Below, piece by piece: positions 30,212 to 38,792 of a DNA stretch of 64,000 nucleotides. A program made the translations under genes and the position numbers. Numbering within the stretch: position 1 is the stretch's first letter; each line of letters opens with the position of its first letter. Location: positions 62,001-126,000 of the forward strand of contig NZ_JACJPL010000002.1 in assembly GCF_014696065.1 (NCBI RefSeq), given 5' to 3'. The notes under the pieces were generated by a model. The model saw only the letters and a list, made by a program, of their open reading frames with translations. It did no database searches and had not been told where the DNA came from. Source of the stretch: Leptolyngbya sp. FACHB-261 (lineage in GTDB: Bacteria > Cyanobacteriota > Cyanobacteriia > FACHB-261).

Positions 30212-30805
30212 ATGATTATGCAAGCCAAGGACAAAAAATATTACACAGCCGAAGAATACCTAGAACTTGAGCTTGATTCGGCAGAACGCCATGAATACCT
30301 TGACGGTGAAATTGCCACGATGACAGGTGGAACACCAAACCACAATCAAATCGCCCTCAACCTAAGCGGCACCCTGAACCTAACCCTCAGGCGTCAACCC
30401 TATCGCGTATTCGTCGCAGACCAACGCCTCTGGATTCCCAGAAAAAAGATTTACACCTATCCCGATGTCATGGTCATTCAAGGCGAATTGCAATTTCAGG
30501 AAGGGCGACGAGACACCATCACCAACCCACTGATAATCGCTGAAGTTCTATCAGGCTCCACCCGCAACTACGACAAAGACGCCAAGTTCTCAGCCTATCG
30601 AACCATCCCAGGTTTCCAGGAATATCTTCTGATTGACCAATACACCTTGCACATCGAGCAATACTTCAAAACCGACCAAAAACGGTGGACATTTTCCGAA
30701 TACGACGAGGCCGATGAAATAGTCTCCTTCAACTCCATCCCCTTTCAAATGCCACTCGCAGACATCTACGACAAAGTGGTGTTTGAGGAGATAGGCAACG
30801 GCTAG
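30212..30805 (+). CDS. Uma2 family (DUF820) protein
   Basis: A 197-residue Uma2 protein: YYTAEEYLELELDSAERHEY, LDGEIATMTGGTPNHNQIAL, VFVADQRLWIPRKKIYTYPD with VMVIQGE, then NPLIIAEVLSGSTRNYDKDA and FSAYRTIPGFQEYLLIDQ. All core elements of the predicted nuclease fold (E in DGE, PD, EV, K in DKDAKF) are intact. Codon choice is C-rich at third positions, like its downstream neighbours and unlike the AT-rich YaaC-like gene. Likely functional; biological role unknown. Confidence 0.85.
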   Translation: MIMQAKDKKYYTAEEYLELELDSAERHEYLDGEIATMTGGTPNHNQIALNLSGTLNLTLRRQPYRVFVADQRLWIPRKKIYTYPDVMVIQGELQFQEGRRDTITNPLIIAEVLSGSTRNYDKDAKFSAYRTIPGFQEYLLIDQYTLHIEQYFKTDQKRWTFSEYDEADEIVSFNSIPFQMPLADIYDKVVFEEIGNG

Positions 30806-30848
30806 AGAGAGCTAGCTATGTTGCTAGAGAAATACGCTCTCTATTGTT

Positions 30849-31223
30849 TCAACCTCGACTATGACGTGGGACTGGCTCGGACAGCAACCCCGACATCTCC
30901 AGCACAATATCTGACCAGGCTTTCGCTTGCTCAGCAACCTTCATCCGCTGCGAATAATCAGCCGAGATACTTTTCCAACTTAGCTGCCACCGAGCCAATT
31001 GAACTTGCATCTCAACCAGTTCTGCTGCTCTGTCAATGCCTGCATCCATAGCTGTCCACTCAATGAAGAACTTACTTTCTTCAATCAAGCTGGCAACCGC
31101 ATCACAATTCAGATCATTACGGGAAAAAGATTTAATTCGAGCCAAATTTGCAGCAAGTTCGCCCAAACGATTGGAAACCGGCTCACGGAGATAGCGCTCC
31201 CGAGATGAAGTCCAGTCTTTCAT
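30849..31223 (-). CDS. Conserved hypothetical protein
   Basis: A 124-residue helical protein: MKDWTSSRERYLREPVSNRL, GELAANLARIKSFS, a SLIEESKFFIEWTAMDAGID segment and RAAELVEMQVQLARWQ. It recalls a small cyanobacterial family of unknown function that I know only by its sequence style. No membrane or catalytic motif. The start overlaps by 41 nt a broken reading frame (31183-31424) on the same strand, which was probably the first gene of a two-gene unit. Confidence 0.65.
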   Translation of the reverse strand: MKDWTSSRERYLREPVSNRLGELAANLARIKSFSRNDLNCDAVASLIEESKFFIEWTAMDAGIDRAAELVEMQVQLARWQLSWKSISADYSQRMKVAEQAKAWSDIVLEMSGLLSEPVPRHSRG

Positions 31224-31424
31224 ACACCTCCAAATCCTGAGTAATCTGGCTCACTCGCTCCCGACCCCCTGAATTCAGAATCTCCATTGAGCGATTATTT
31301 TGGCGAGGACAAATATTGATCAGCGATTCATAAAACATCTCTTGTGTTCGAGGGTTCCAACTGTCTTGTGGCGCGAGTACGGATAACGAAAATCATTCAA
31401 GTCAAACTGAGTAAGCCGCCACAT
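31183..31424 (-). pseudogene. Frameshifted small gene upstream of the 124-residue protein
   Basis: ATG 31424 opens MWRLTQFDLNDFRYPYS; after a shift near 31355-31375 a second frame continues QDSWNPRTQEMFYESLINIC, then PRQNNRSMEILNSGGRERVS and QITQDLEVYERLDF to a stop at 31183. Each half reads as normal protein, and neither alone makes a plausible gene. The join suggests a recent frameshift or a sequencing error. No family known to me. Confidence 0.5.
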
Positions 31425-31461
31425 AGTTTACCAAGGAAGCCAGCTAACACAACGGTTTTCA

Positions 31462-31695
31462 TCATCCGAAAAGCTTTTGCTTCAAGGCTTCTGAAGACAT
31501 GCCCCAATCCAAGCCTGTCCAATATTCCTGCAAAGCAGTCTCACTCTCTGCAATCTCTTCAGCAGGAATGAACTCATCTGTATCTTCAACCGCAACCCCA
31601 TGATGAACTAAAGATGACAGAGCCTCTATTAACCGGCTTTGATCAGGCAAGAAAAGCTGCTTTGCTAAACTAAGTACCTCTTCATAAGTAGGCAT
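31462..31695 (-). CDS. Small antitoxin-like protein
   Basis: A 77-residue acidic protein: MPTYEEVLSLAKQLFLPDQS, RLIEALSSLVHHGVAVEDTD and EEIAESETALQEYWTGLDWG, ending KQKLFG. The leading helix pattern (LAKQL...DQSRLIEALS) is common in cyanobacterial antitoxin-like proteins that accompany PIN or RelE toxins, from memory. I start at ATG 31695 since the 31 upstream codons form a hydrophobic, atypical extension. No toxin gene is recognisable next to it; the broken small gene 38 nt downstream is the only candidate partner. Confidence 0.55.
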   Translation of the reverse strand: MPTYEEVLSLAKQLFLPDQSRLIEALSSLVHHGVAVEDTDEFIPAEEIAESETALQEYWTGLDWGMSSEALKQKLFG

Positions 31696-31809
31696 AGAAA
31701 TTGCCTTTACACGAATTCCTGAACTCAGTATAGAGATAAATTTCGCTGCTGACAGTCTAAAGAAGAGAAAGCCAATACAAACAGACAATCAAGAAACCAG
31801 CAGCAACGT

Positions 31810-32634
31810 CTAAACCCACTGCATCGGGTCAAGTTGATAGTAGCGTTGCAACTGCTCATAAATCGCCGGGTGCTTCTTCAGCAACGCCTGTGGCTTCTCA
31901 AAAAACGTCTCAGTAGCCACCGCAAAAAACTCCGCCGGATTCGTCGCGCCATAGCTATCCATCACCGTCGTGGCGCCTCGCTCAACATCTCGGCAAAGCT
32001 GCTCATATCCCGCCGCCATCACCTGCGCCCAAACCGAATAATCTGAATCCCGCCGCAAAATCGGCACCCCCTCCGCCTTGCCATCCTCCTGATCCAACTG
32101 ATGGGCAAACTCGTGCAGAACCACATTATGCCCATCCCGCCAATTGCCCATGTCTTGCTTCACCTGTTGCCAAGACAACACTAACTGGTCATTCGTCCAC
32201 GACTCCCCCAGCCGCGCCACCCGCCGTTCCTCAACCACATAATTGCCTAACGCAGCTGTTTCATTAACAAAATAAGCAGTGGGATAAACCAGCACCGAAC
32301 GCAACCGAGGGAAATAATTGCCACGCTCGTTCAGCAACAGCAAACAGGCCACCGCCGCAATTACCAGCCGCATTTCTTCAGTGACCTGTAAACCAGCACA
32401 GCCAATAAACTGCTTCTCCGCCAAAAACACCTGAACATGCCCCTGAAGCCGCCTTTGATCAGCCACAGAAAGACGAGCATAAATGGCAAGATTCTGCTCA
32501 ATAATCGCAGCCCAAACCGGAGAAAAAGAACGTCGTCTAAGACGATTGCGCCGCCGTTCAACCGATACAGGATTAATTAAAATCCCAGTAATCACCAGCC
32601 CAACAATGAGAAAGACAACAATGGTTCCAACCAT
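31810..32634 (-). CDS. MtfA-like zinc peptidase (M90 family)
   Basis: A 274-residue peptidase of the MtfA/M90 type. One N-terminal transmembrane helix (3-21) anchors it, unlike soluble E. coli MtfA. The core has RLQGHVQVFLAEKQFIGCAG, LVYPTAYFV and the zinc motif HEFAH within NVVLHEFAHQLDQEDG; a downstream Glu-rich FFAVATETFFEKP supplies the third ligand. MtfA sequesters the Mlc repressor in enterobacteria; in cyanobacteria its target is unknown. It is divergent from the methyltransferase gene at 32745. Confidence 0.87.
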   Translation of the reverse strand: MVGTIVVFLIVGLVITGILINPVSVERRRNRLRRRSFSPVWAAIIEQNLAIYARLSVADQRRLQGHVQVFLAEKQFIGCAGLQVTEEMRLVIAAVACLLLLNERGNYFPRLRSVLVYPTAYFVNETAALGNYVVEERRVARLGESWTNDQLVLSWQQVKQDMGNWRDGHNVVLHEFAHQLDQEDGKAEGVPILRRDSDYSVWAQVMAAGYEQLCRDVERGATTVMDSYGATNPAEFFAVATETFFEKPQALLKKHPAIYEQLQRYYQLDPMQWV

Positions 32635-32744
32635 ATGGCAACGCTGGGTGTCCCCTCAATACGCCCCAATCCTTGAAGCACGTCCCCTCCCTTCCCATTC
32701 AACCAAATCTAGAGAGAGGCAAGCCCACCTGTAAGATCGAGAAT

Positions 32745-33977
32745 ATGGCCAAGCTCCCCCACATCCAACTTCCCAACACCCTCAAAGAACGGCTCGTGCA
32801 AGGCCATCCCTGGGTGTATCGCAATCACGTGCCAGCGCAGATGCATTTTCCTTCAGGCACCTGGGTGCGAGCGCAGTGCGGGAACTGGACGGGCTATGGC
32901 CTCTGGGATGCCAATGGTCCAATCGCGATTCGCATCTTTTCAGAACAACAACTTCCTACTCCGCAATGGCTGCGCGAACAGGTGGGTTCGGCTTGGGACT
33001 TGCGCTTGTCTTTGCGCGAAAAAGGTTGCACCGCCTATCGCTGGCTGTTTGGCGAAGGCGACGGGTTGCCCGGTCTAACCGTAGATCTCTATGGCCAGTT
33101 CGCCGTCATCCAGACCTACATGGAAGGGGCCACTGCCCTACAGGATTGGTTGATTGATGCCCTCAAAGCAACCACATCCCTGCAAGGCATCTACCTACGA
33201 ACCCAGCACCGCAACCGCGAGAGCATCGATAACAAACCAGAACCTAAAACCGGCCATAAACCAGAGCCTAAAACCGAAAACCAAGCCGAAAGTAAAGTAG
33301 AGCTTTTGTGGGGCAAACCTGCACCTACTGACCTGGTCGTCATCGAGCATGGCCTGAACTTTCAAGTGAACTTACAGGCGGGTCAAAAGACCGGCTTATT
33401 TCTAGATCACCGCGAAAACCGTCGCTTCATTGAGGGACTGAGTCAGGACCGCGATGTGCTCAACTGCTTTGCCTACACAGGCGCGTTTTCCCTCTACGCC
33501 CTGCGCGGCAAAGCCCGTCAGGTCACCAGTGTTGATATTGGCAAAGGCTTGGCTGAGGCTGCCAGCACCAACATCGCCCTCAATCAGCTCGACAGCCAGC
33601 GCCACACCTTCGTGACCCAAGACTGCTTCAACCTGCTTAACAGCTACGTCGAGCAAGGCCGCCGCTTCGATTTGCTAATCCTCGATCCCCCTAGCTTCGC
33701 CAAAAGCAAGCAAAATCGCCACGCGGCCCAACGAGCCTACACCAAACTCAACGCACTGGCCCTGCGTTGCGTAGCTCCAGGTGGTCTCCTAGCAACCGCA
33801 AGCTGTACCAGTCAGATCAGCACCGAAGCCTTCAAAGAAGCAATCGCTGCCGCAGGTGCCTCAGCCGGACGTCGCTTCCAAATCATCCATGAGGCCGGTC
33901 AGCCCGTTGATCACCCCGTACCTGCCCAGTTTCCAGAAGGCCGTTACCTCAAATTTGTCGTGGGCAGAGTTAGGTGA
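32745..33977 (+). CDS. RlmI-like 23S rRNA cytosine methyltransferase with repeat insert
   Basis: A 410-residue class I methyltransferase of the RlmI/RlmK type. An N-terminal PUA-like domain (PNTLKERLVQGHPWVYRNHV) is followed by the EEHAD-like middle domain and the Rossmann domain with DHRENRRFIEGLSQDRDVLN, CFAYTGAFSLYAL, DIGKGLAEAA and the catalytic-type LILDPPSFAKSK. It probably makes m5C in 23S rRNA. About residue 188 an insert with repeated KPEPKT units (NKPEPKTGHKPEPKTENQ) breaks the family pattern. I start at ATG 32745; upstream codons are unlike the family. Confidence 0.85.
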   Translation: MAKLPHIQLPNTLKERLVQGHPWVYRNHVPAQMHFPSGTWVRAQCGNWTGYGLWDANGPIAIRIFSEQQLPTPQWLREQVGSAWDLRLSLREKGCTAYRWLFGEGDGLPGLTVDLYGQFAVIQTYMEGATALQDWLIDALKATTSLQGIYLRTQHRNRESIDNKPEPKTGHKPEPKTENQAESKVELLWGKPAPTDLVVIEHGLNFQVNLQAGQKTGLFLDHRENRRFIEGLSQDRDVLNCFAYTGAFSLYALRGKARQVTSVDIGKGLAEAASTNIALNQLDSQRHTFVTQDCFNLLNSYVEQGRRFDLLILDPPSFAKSKQNRHAAQRAYTKLNALALRCVAPGGLLATASCTSQISTEAFKEAIAAAGASAGRRFQIIHEAGQPVDHPVPAQFPEGRYLKFVVGRVR

Positions 33978-34017
33978 AAAGAGTCAAGTGCGGCTCAATG
34001 GCGCTACCCAGCTAATG

Positions 34018-35286
34018 CTAGGCTTCAACCGGCTGAACAGGAATCTCGATCACGAACTCTGCTCCCTGTCCCGGCGATGAGAGACACTTCAGCTGACCGC
34101 CATGCTGCCGCACAATTTGGTAGCTAATTGACAGCCCTAGCCCAGTGCCCTGGCCCACAGGTTTAGTCGTGAAAAACGGATCGAAAATGTGAGGCTTGAC
34201 CGCATTTGCGATGCCAGGTCCATTGTCAGCAATCGATACTTGAATCCAGTTAGTTTGCTGGTTCGGTTGCGCTTTTAGCCAACTGGTTCGGATTGTGATT
34301 TGAGCGCGTCTGGGCTCATCTCGATTCGGCTCCGGATTGAACATCTCCAGAGCATCAATGGCATTGCTCAGAATGTTCATAAAAACCTGATTCAGCTGCC
34401 GCGCATCGCAATCGACTAGAGGCAGCTTGTCATACTCCCGCACCACCCAAATCAGCGGCTCGCCAGCGCCATCTTGCAGCCGATACTGCAACAGCAGCAG
34501 CGTCTGATCGAGTCCTTGATGCAGATCCGTAAGCTTTGTGGTCGCTTCGTCTAGGCGGCTAAAGTTTTTGAGCGTGTTGACCAACCGACGAATGCGTTCT
34601 GTCCCTCGCTGCATCGACTGCAGTGTTTTCGGTAAGTCCTCGCTCAGAAACTCGAAATCGATCTCTGTCAGTTTCGCCTCAATCTCAGCCACAGGTTCTG
34701 GATAATGAGCCTGATAGAGCTGCACAAGTTCTAGTAACTCTTGGACTGCCTGGTTGGTATGGATTAAATTGCCGTAGATAAAGCCCACCGGATTATTAAT
34801 TTCATGGGCAATACCAGCTACCGTTTTGCCTAAGCTCGCCATCTTCTCAACTTGGATCAGTTGTACCTGGCTTTGCTTCAAGTCGTGATCGCCCTGTTGC
34901 ATTAAGTTAAGCACCACCTGGTAAGCCTCATCCCAAGCCTGTGCCAGGGTATCTGTCCAACGCTCCGCCAAAAACACAGCTAAGGTCTTGAGCAAAACTG
35001 TGCCAATCATGGCGTAATGATCATCAATCACGCCGTACTGCGTATGCCTAGCGCCCAGTCCTCGCAACGCACCTGCTAGCACGTCTGGTTTGCGCAAGTT
35101 CTCGATCACCAGCTCTAGAGAAATCCACAGTTTGCGGTTCTGTTGCTCCATATCCGTACAAGCAAACAGCGCTTGAACCTGCGGATACTCTACGAACAGC
35201 GTCCTATAGAAACACGCAACAAAGTCCGCTGCTTGGGGCTTAATCCACTGAAAGCTTTGCTCTAAGACTTCGATCTGAAGAGACAT
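34018..35286 (-). CDS. Globin-coupled sensor histidine kinase
   Basis: A 422-residue cytoplasmic kinase with an N-terminal globin domain (1-130). FYRTLF supplies a Tyr at the B10-like position (Tyr27) and LGARHTQYGV carries the proximal heme ligand His81, as in flavohemoglobin-type globins. After a short linker comes the HisKA region KMASLGKTVAGIAHEINNPV with phospho-acceptor His161, then an ATP-binding domain (NILSNAIDALE, SIADNGPGI, GTGLGLSI). The protein is predicted to sense O2, NO or redox state through heme. No response regulator is adjacent, so the target is unknown. Confidence 0.88.
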   Translation of the reverse strand: MSLQIEVLEQSFQWIKPQAADFVACFYRTLFVEYPQVQALFACTDMEQQNRKLWISLELVIENLRKPDVLAGALRGLGARHTQYGVIDDHYAMIGTVLLKTLAVFLAERWTDTLAQAWDEAYQVVLNLMQQGDHDLKQSQVQLIQVEKMASLGKTVAGIAHEINNPVGFIYGNLIHTNQAVQELLELVQLYQAHYPEPVAEIEAKLTEIDFEFLSEDLPKTLQSMQRGTERIRRLVNTLKNFSRLDEATTKLTDLHQGLDQTLLLLQYRLQDGAGEPLIWVVREYDKLPLVDCDARQLNQVFMNILSNAIDALEMFNPEPNRDEPRRAQITIRTSWLKAQPNQQTNWIQVSIADNGPGIANAVKPHIFDPFFTTKPVGQGTGLGLSISYQIVRQHGGQLKCLSSPGQGAEFVIEIPVQPVEA

Positions 35287-35409
35287 GGCACATGGACAAC
35301 TAAGAGGTAATCACGTCAACCTTGCAGGCACCCCGTTTAGTATGTTCACGCATCTAGCTGCAATTACCGGGTAGATACAGGATGTCAATGAGCCTTAACA
35401 TCCGGCAGC

Positions 35410-36231
35410 TCAATCAGGCGTTGAGACAAACCAGTCGATTAGTTTACGCGCAATGCTGACCCTCGGCGGAACCTTCGGCAGGTTGTATTTGCTGAACCAA
35501 GCCGCCTCTACTAGTTCCTGCGCTTCGACCACAATCTCGCCACCCGCATAGGTGGCCGTGAAGCCGATCATCAGGGAGTTGGGAAACGGCCAGGGTTGGG
35601 AGCCAAAGTAGCGAATGTCTTTGACCTCGATGCCCACTTCCTCGCGCACTTCGCGCACCACCGTCTCTTCCAGCGACTCTCCCGGCTCTACGAAGCCAGC
35701 CAGCACACTGTACATGCCCGATGGGAAGCGATGGGCCCGAGCCAATAGCAGTTCTTCCCCCCGCGAGATCAGCACAATGATCGCAGGTGAGAGGCGCGGA
35801 TAATTGACTAAGCCGCACTTTGGGCAGCGTTTGACCCGCTCCGTCGGCAGTTGCGTCATCGGCGTGGCGCAGTGCCCACAATATTGGTGGGTCCGGTCCC
35901 ATTCCATGACTTGAAAGGCACGACCACTGACTGCATACAAGTCTTCTGCCAAAGTTCCATACAGCTCACGCAGGCCCCGCAGAGCCATTCCGGTAGGTGG
36001 GCTTGCATCTTGGGGCAGTTCGGCGGCGTAACAAGGCTGGTCCTCTAAGCTGCCGAGAAATTGGGTCCGCACCGGTTGCAAACCAATTTCTGTCAGGCTG
36101 ACTAGATTGGGGATTTGGCTGGCTGTCTCTTCGCCCTGAACCAGCAACTTGTTGCCGACAAATGCAAACCACCACGCGGCTCCAGACTGGGCTTCCGGGG
36201 GAGCAATGCCAGGGATAAAGGTTCGACTCAT
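35410..36231 (-). CDS. nudC: NAD(+) diphosphatase / NAD-cap hydrolase NudC
   Basis: A 273-residue Nudix enzyme. An N-terminal NUDIX-like domain is followed by a zinc ribbon with Cys118, Cys121, Cys136 and Cys139 (YCGHC...RCPKCG). The Nudix box spans 179-201 and has the full G(x5)E(x7)REVREEVG pattern. The NADH-pyrophosphatase signature SQPWPFPNS is at 211-219. It hydrolyses NAD(H) to NMN(H) and AMP and, in other bacteria, removes NAD caps from RNA. I start at ATG 36231; the extra five codons to 36246 are not needed. Confidence 0.93.
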   Translation of the reverse strand: MSRTFIPGIAPPEAQSGAAWWFAFVGNKLLVQGEETASQIPNLVSLTEIGLQPVRTQFLGSLEDQPCYAAELPQDASPPTGMALRGLRELYGTLAEDLYAVSGRAFQVMEWDRTHQYCGHCATPMTQLPTERVKRCPKCGLVNYPRLSPAIIVLISRGEELLLARAHRFPSGMYSVLAGFVEPGESLEETVVREVREEVGIEVKDIRYFGSQPWPFPNSLMIGFTATYAGGEIVVEAQELVEAAWFSKYNLPKVPPRVSIARKLIDWFVSTPD

Positions 36232-36289
36232 AGCCTTGGAACGCAATCGCCTTCATCGTATCACCGCAACCCAATGGTGGCCGTGCTGC

Positions 36290-36333
36290 TCAGAAAGCGC
36301 TCAGAAAGTACCCGGAAAGCACCCAGAAAGCAT
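36290..36333. repeat. Four 11-bp tandem repeats between nudC and mug
   Basis: TCAGAAAGCGC, TCAGAAAGTAC, CCGGAAAGCAC and CCAGAAAGCAT lie head to tail, all with G(A/G)AAG at the same place. They sit 59-102 bp upstream of nudC, in the promoter region, one helical turn apart. Confidence 0.85.
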
Positions 36334-36482
36334 CAAGTTTGATTGTGCTGTCTGCTAGTAGGTTAACGCGCAATGAGTTGGGAATCGGTTCACTTTTAAG
36401 CACTATTCCAAGAGCCTGAAGTGGAGATTTAGAATAGAAACATTGGCAGAGTGATCAATGTTTTTGAGCAGAAGTTTAGGTT

Positions 36483-37031
36483 GTGCAGCGTAAACCCACC
36501 CCAGCAGAAATTCGTGCGGCCTTCGGCACGACCATCCCAGACATCATTGCCCCAAACTTGCAGGTTTTATTCTGTGGCATTAACCCCAGCCTCTACAGTG
36601 CGGCAATTGGACATCACTTTGCCCGTCCTGGCAATCGTTTTTGGCCAGCTTTGCATGGTGCCGGTTTTACCCAACGGCTGCTAACGCCTTTTGAAGATCA
36701 CGACCTGTTGCAAACGGGCTATGGCCTGACCAATATTGCCACTCGTGCAACTGCCAGAGCCGATGAATTGGACACGGCAGAGCTGGTCATAGGTCAACAA
36801 CAGCTAGCGGCCAAAGTGCAGCACTACCAGCCCCGGTTTCTGGCAGTTCTAGGCATCAGCGCTTATCGCACTGCCTTCAATCGGCCCAAAGCAGTGATGG
36901 GACAGCAGGAAGAGTTCTTGCACCAAACAGCAATTTGGGTACTGCCTAATCCCAGTGGTTTAAATGCGCACTATCAACTCGAAGATCTCAAACGCGTGTA
37001 CGGAGAACTGCGAGTTGCAGCTCAAACTTAA
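36483..37031 (+). CDS. mug: G/U mismatch-specific DNA glycosylase Mug
   Basis: A 182-residue uracil-DNA glycosylase of the Mug/TDG family. The catalytic motif is GINPSLYSAA at 32-41 (Asn34 positions the water) and the intercalating motif NPSGLNAH is at 156-163, both in family-standard form. HFARPGNRFW (45-54) and GYGLTNIATR are further family marks. It removes uracil or ethenocytosine opposite guanine. The start is GTG 36483; no upstream ATG fits. It lies ~145 nt before ilvA on the same strand. Confidence 0.92.
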   Translation: MQRKPTPAEIRAAFGTTIPDIIAPNLQVLFCGINPSLYSAAIGHHFARPGNRFWPALHGAGFTQRLLTPFEDHDLLQTGYGLTNIATRATARADELDTAELVIGQQQLAAKVQHYQPRFLAVLGISAYRTAFNRPKAVMGQQEEFLHQTAIWVLPNPSGLNAHYQLEDLKRVYGELRVAAQT

Positions 37032-37175
37032 GCCCCTGAACTTAAGTGCTGATTTAAGCACATGAATTAAGCCCATATCCGACGAGCAAGACGCTGTGAG
37101 TCATCCTGCTTACAGCAAGGGGACACCAGTAGAGTAAAATTGCCCTTCAACCGGCATTTATACCCGCCTGACCCT

Positions 37176-38687
37176 ATGCACTCCGACTACTTGGAGCGAA
37201 TCCTGACTGCCCGCGTCTACGATGTCGCGCAGGAAACGCCGTTGGAATATGCGCCCAATCTGTCGAGACGGCTGAATAATAAGCTTCTGCTCAAGCGCGA
37301 GGACATGCAGTCGGTCTTTTCCTTCAAGCTACGGGGTGCCTACAACAAGATGGCGAAATTGCCGCCAGACTTGCTGGAGCAAGGAGTAATTGCGGCCTCT
37401 GCCGGAAACCATGCGCAAGGCGTTGCCCTAGGAGCGGCCCGACTGGGCACCCGCGCCATTATCGTCATGCCTGTAACCACGCCCCAGGTCAAAGTGGATG
37501 CAGTTAAAGCCCGCGGCGGTGAGGTGGTGTTGTATGGCGATACTTATGACGATGCCTACACCTATGCCCGCCAGCTAGAGACCGAAAAAGGCTTGACCTT
37601 TATCCACCCCTTCGATGACCCTGACGTGATCGCTGGCCAGGGCACAATCGGCATGGAAATTCTACGCCAATGTCAGCAGCCGATCCATGCCATTTTTGTG
37701 GCAATTGGCGGGGGCGGTTTAATTTCTGGCATTGCCGCTTATGTTAAACGCTTGCATCCTGAAATCAAGATCATTGGCGTTGAGCCGGTTGATGCCGATG
37801 CGATGTATCAATCCCTGAAGGCGGGAGAGCGGGTGCGCTTGGCCCAGGTGGGTCTGTTTGCGGATGGGGTAGCCGTGCGACAGGTGGGCGAAGAGACTTT
37901 CCGTTTATGCCAGCAGTATGTGGATGAGATCATCCTGGTCGATACAGATGATACCTGCGCCGCAATTAAAGACGTGTTTGAAGATACGCGCTCGATTCTG
38001 GAACCCGCAGGTGCGCTAGCAATTGCTGCGGCCAAAGCCTATGTCGAGCGGGAGCAAATTCAGGGCCAGACCCTAGTTGCTGTAGCTTGTGGGGCCAATA
38101 TGAACTTTGATCGTCTGCGCTTTGTTGCAGAACGGGCTGAGTTCGGTGAGCGCCGCGAAGCGATTTTTGCTGTCACGATTCCGGAAGAACGGGGCAGTTT
38201 GCGCAAGTTTTGCGAATGCATTGGCAGACGCAATCTCACTGAGTTTAACTATCGTATTGCCGACGAAAAAGCAGCCCACATTTTTGTCGGCGTGCAAATT
38301 CAAAACCGAGCTGATGCTGCCAAAATGGTGGCAAATTTTGAGGCTAATGGCTTCGAAACCATTGACTTAACCGACGACGAACTGACCAAATTGCACCTAC
38401 GTCATATGGTCGGTGGACGCTCTCCCTTGGCCCACAATGAACTACTCTACCGCTTCGAGTTTCCCGAACGTCCCGGTGCCTTGATGAAGTTCGTCGGTTC
38501 CATGAGCCCCGACTGGAATATCAGCCTATTCCACTACCGCAACAACGGTGCAGACTATGGGCGAATTGTTGTAGGCATGCAAGTGCCTCCTCACGAAATG
38601 GAAGAATGGCAAGCCTTTCTCGATACTCTCGGCTATCGCTACTGGGATGAAAACAAGAACCCAGCCTACAAGCTGTTTTTGGGATAG
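37176..38687 (+). CDS. ilvA: Biosynthetic threonine ammonia-lyase IlvA
   Basis: A 503-residue PLP enzyme converting threonine to 2-oxobutanoate, the first step to isoleucine. The PLP lysine is Lys51 in SVFSFKLRGAYNKM; the glycine loop is GGGGLISGIAAYVK and the substrate loop ASAGNHAQGVALGA. The C-terminal ~190 residues hold two ACT-like regulatory domains (FAVTIPEERGSLRKFCECIG and YRFEFPERPGALMKFV), the form that is feedback-inhibited by isoleucine. ATG 37176 gives the family start MHSDYLERILTARVYDVA; TTG 37140 would add 12 residues. Confidence 0.95.
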   Translation: MHSDYLERILTARVYDVAQETPLEYAPNLSRRLNNKLLLKREDMQSVFSFKLRGAYNKMAKLPPDLLEQGVIAASAGNHAQGVALGAARLGTRAIIVMPVTTPQVKVDAVKARGGEVVLYGDTYDDAYTYARQLETEKGLTFIHPFDDPDVIAGQGTIGMEILRQCQQPIHAIFVAIGGGGLISGIAAYVKRLHPEIKIIGVEPVDADAMYQSLKAGERVRLAQVGLFADGVAVRQVGEETFRLCQQYVDEIILVDTDDTCAAIKDVFEDTRSILEPAGALAIAAAKAYVEREQIQGQTLVAVACGANMNFDRLRFVAERAEFGERREAIFAVTIPEERGSLRKFCECIGRRNLTEFNYRIADEKAAHIFVGVQIQNRADAAKMVANFEANGFETIDLTDDELTKLHLRHMVGGRSPLAHNELLYRFEFPERPGALMKFVGSMSPDWNISLFHYRNNGADYGRIVVGMQVPPHEMEEWQAFLDTLGYRYWDENKNPAYKLFLG

Positions 38688-38792
38688 AAGGATCGTTCCT
38701 TGTAGTGTCCTAGAAATGCAGAATCTTGAGATTATTTAATTTCAGATTCGGTTCAGCCTACGCATAGTCGAGCGCAGAATAGTAGAGAGGCG

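Noticed and set aside
35444-35902. 152-codon minus-strand frame within nudC
   Set aside because: An out-of-frame shadow of nudC, whose Nudix and zinc motifs leave no doubt about the real frame.
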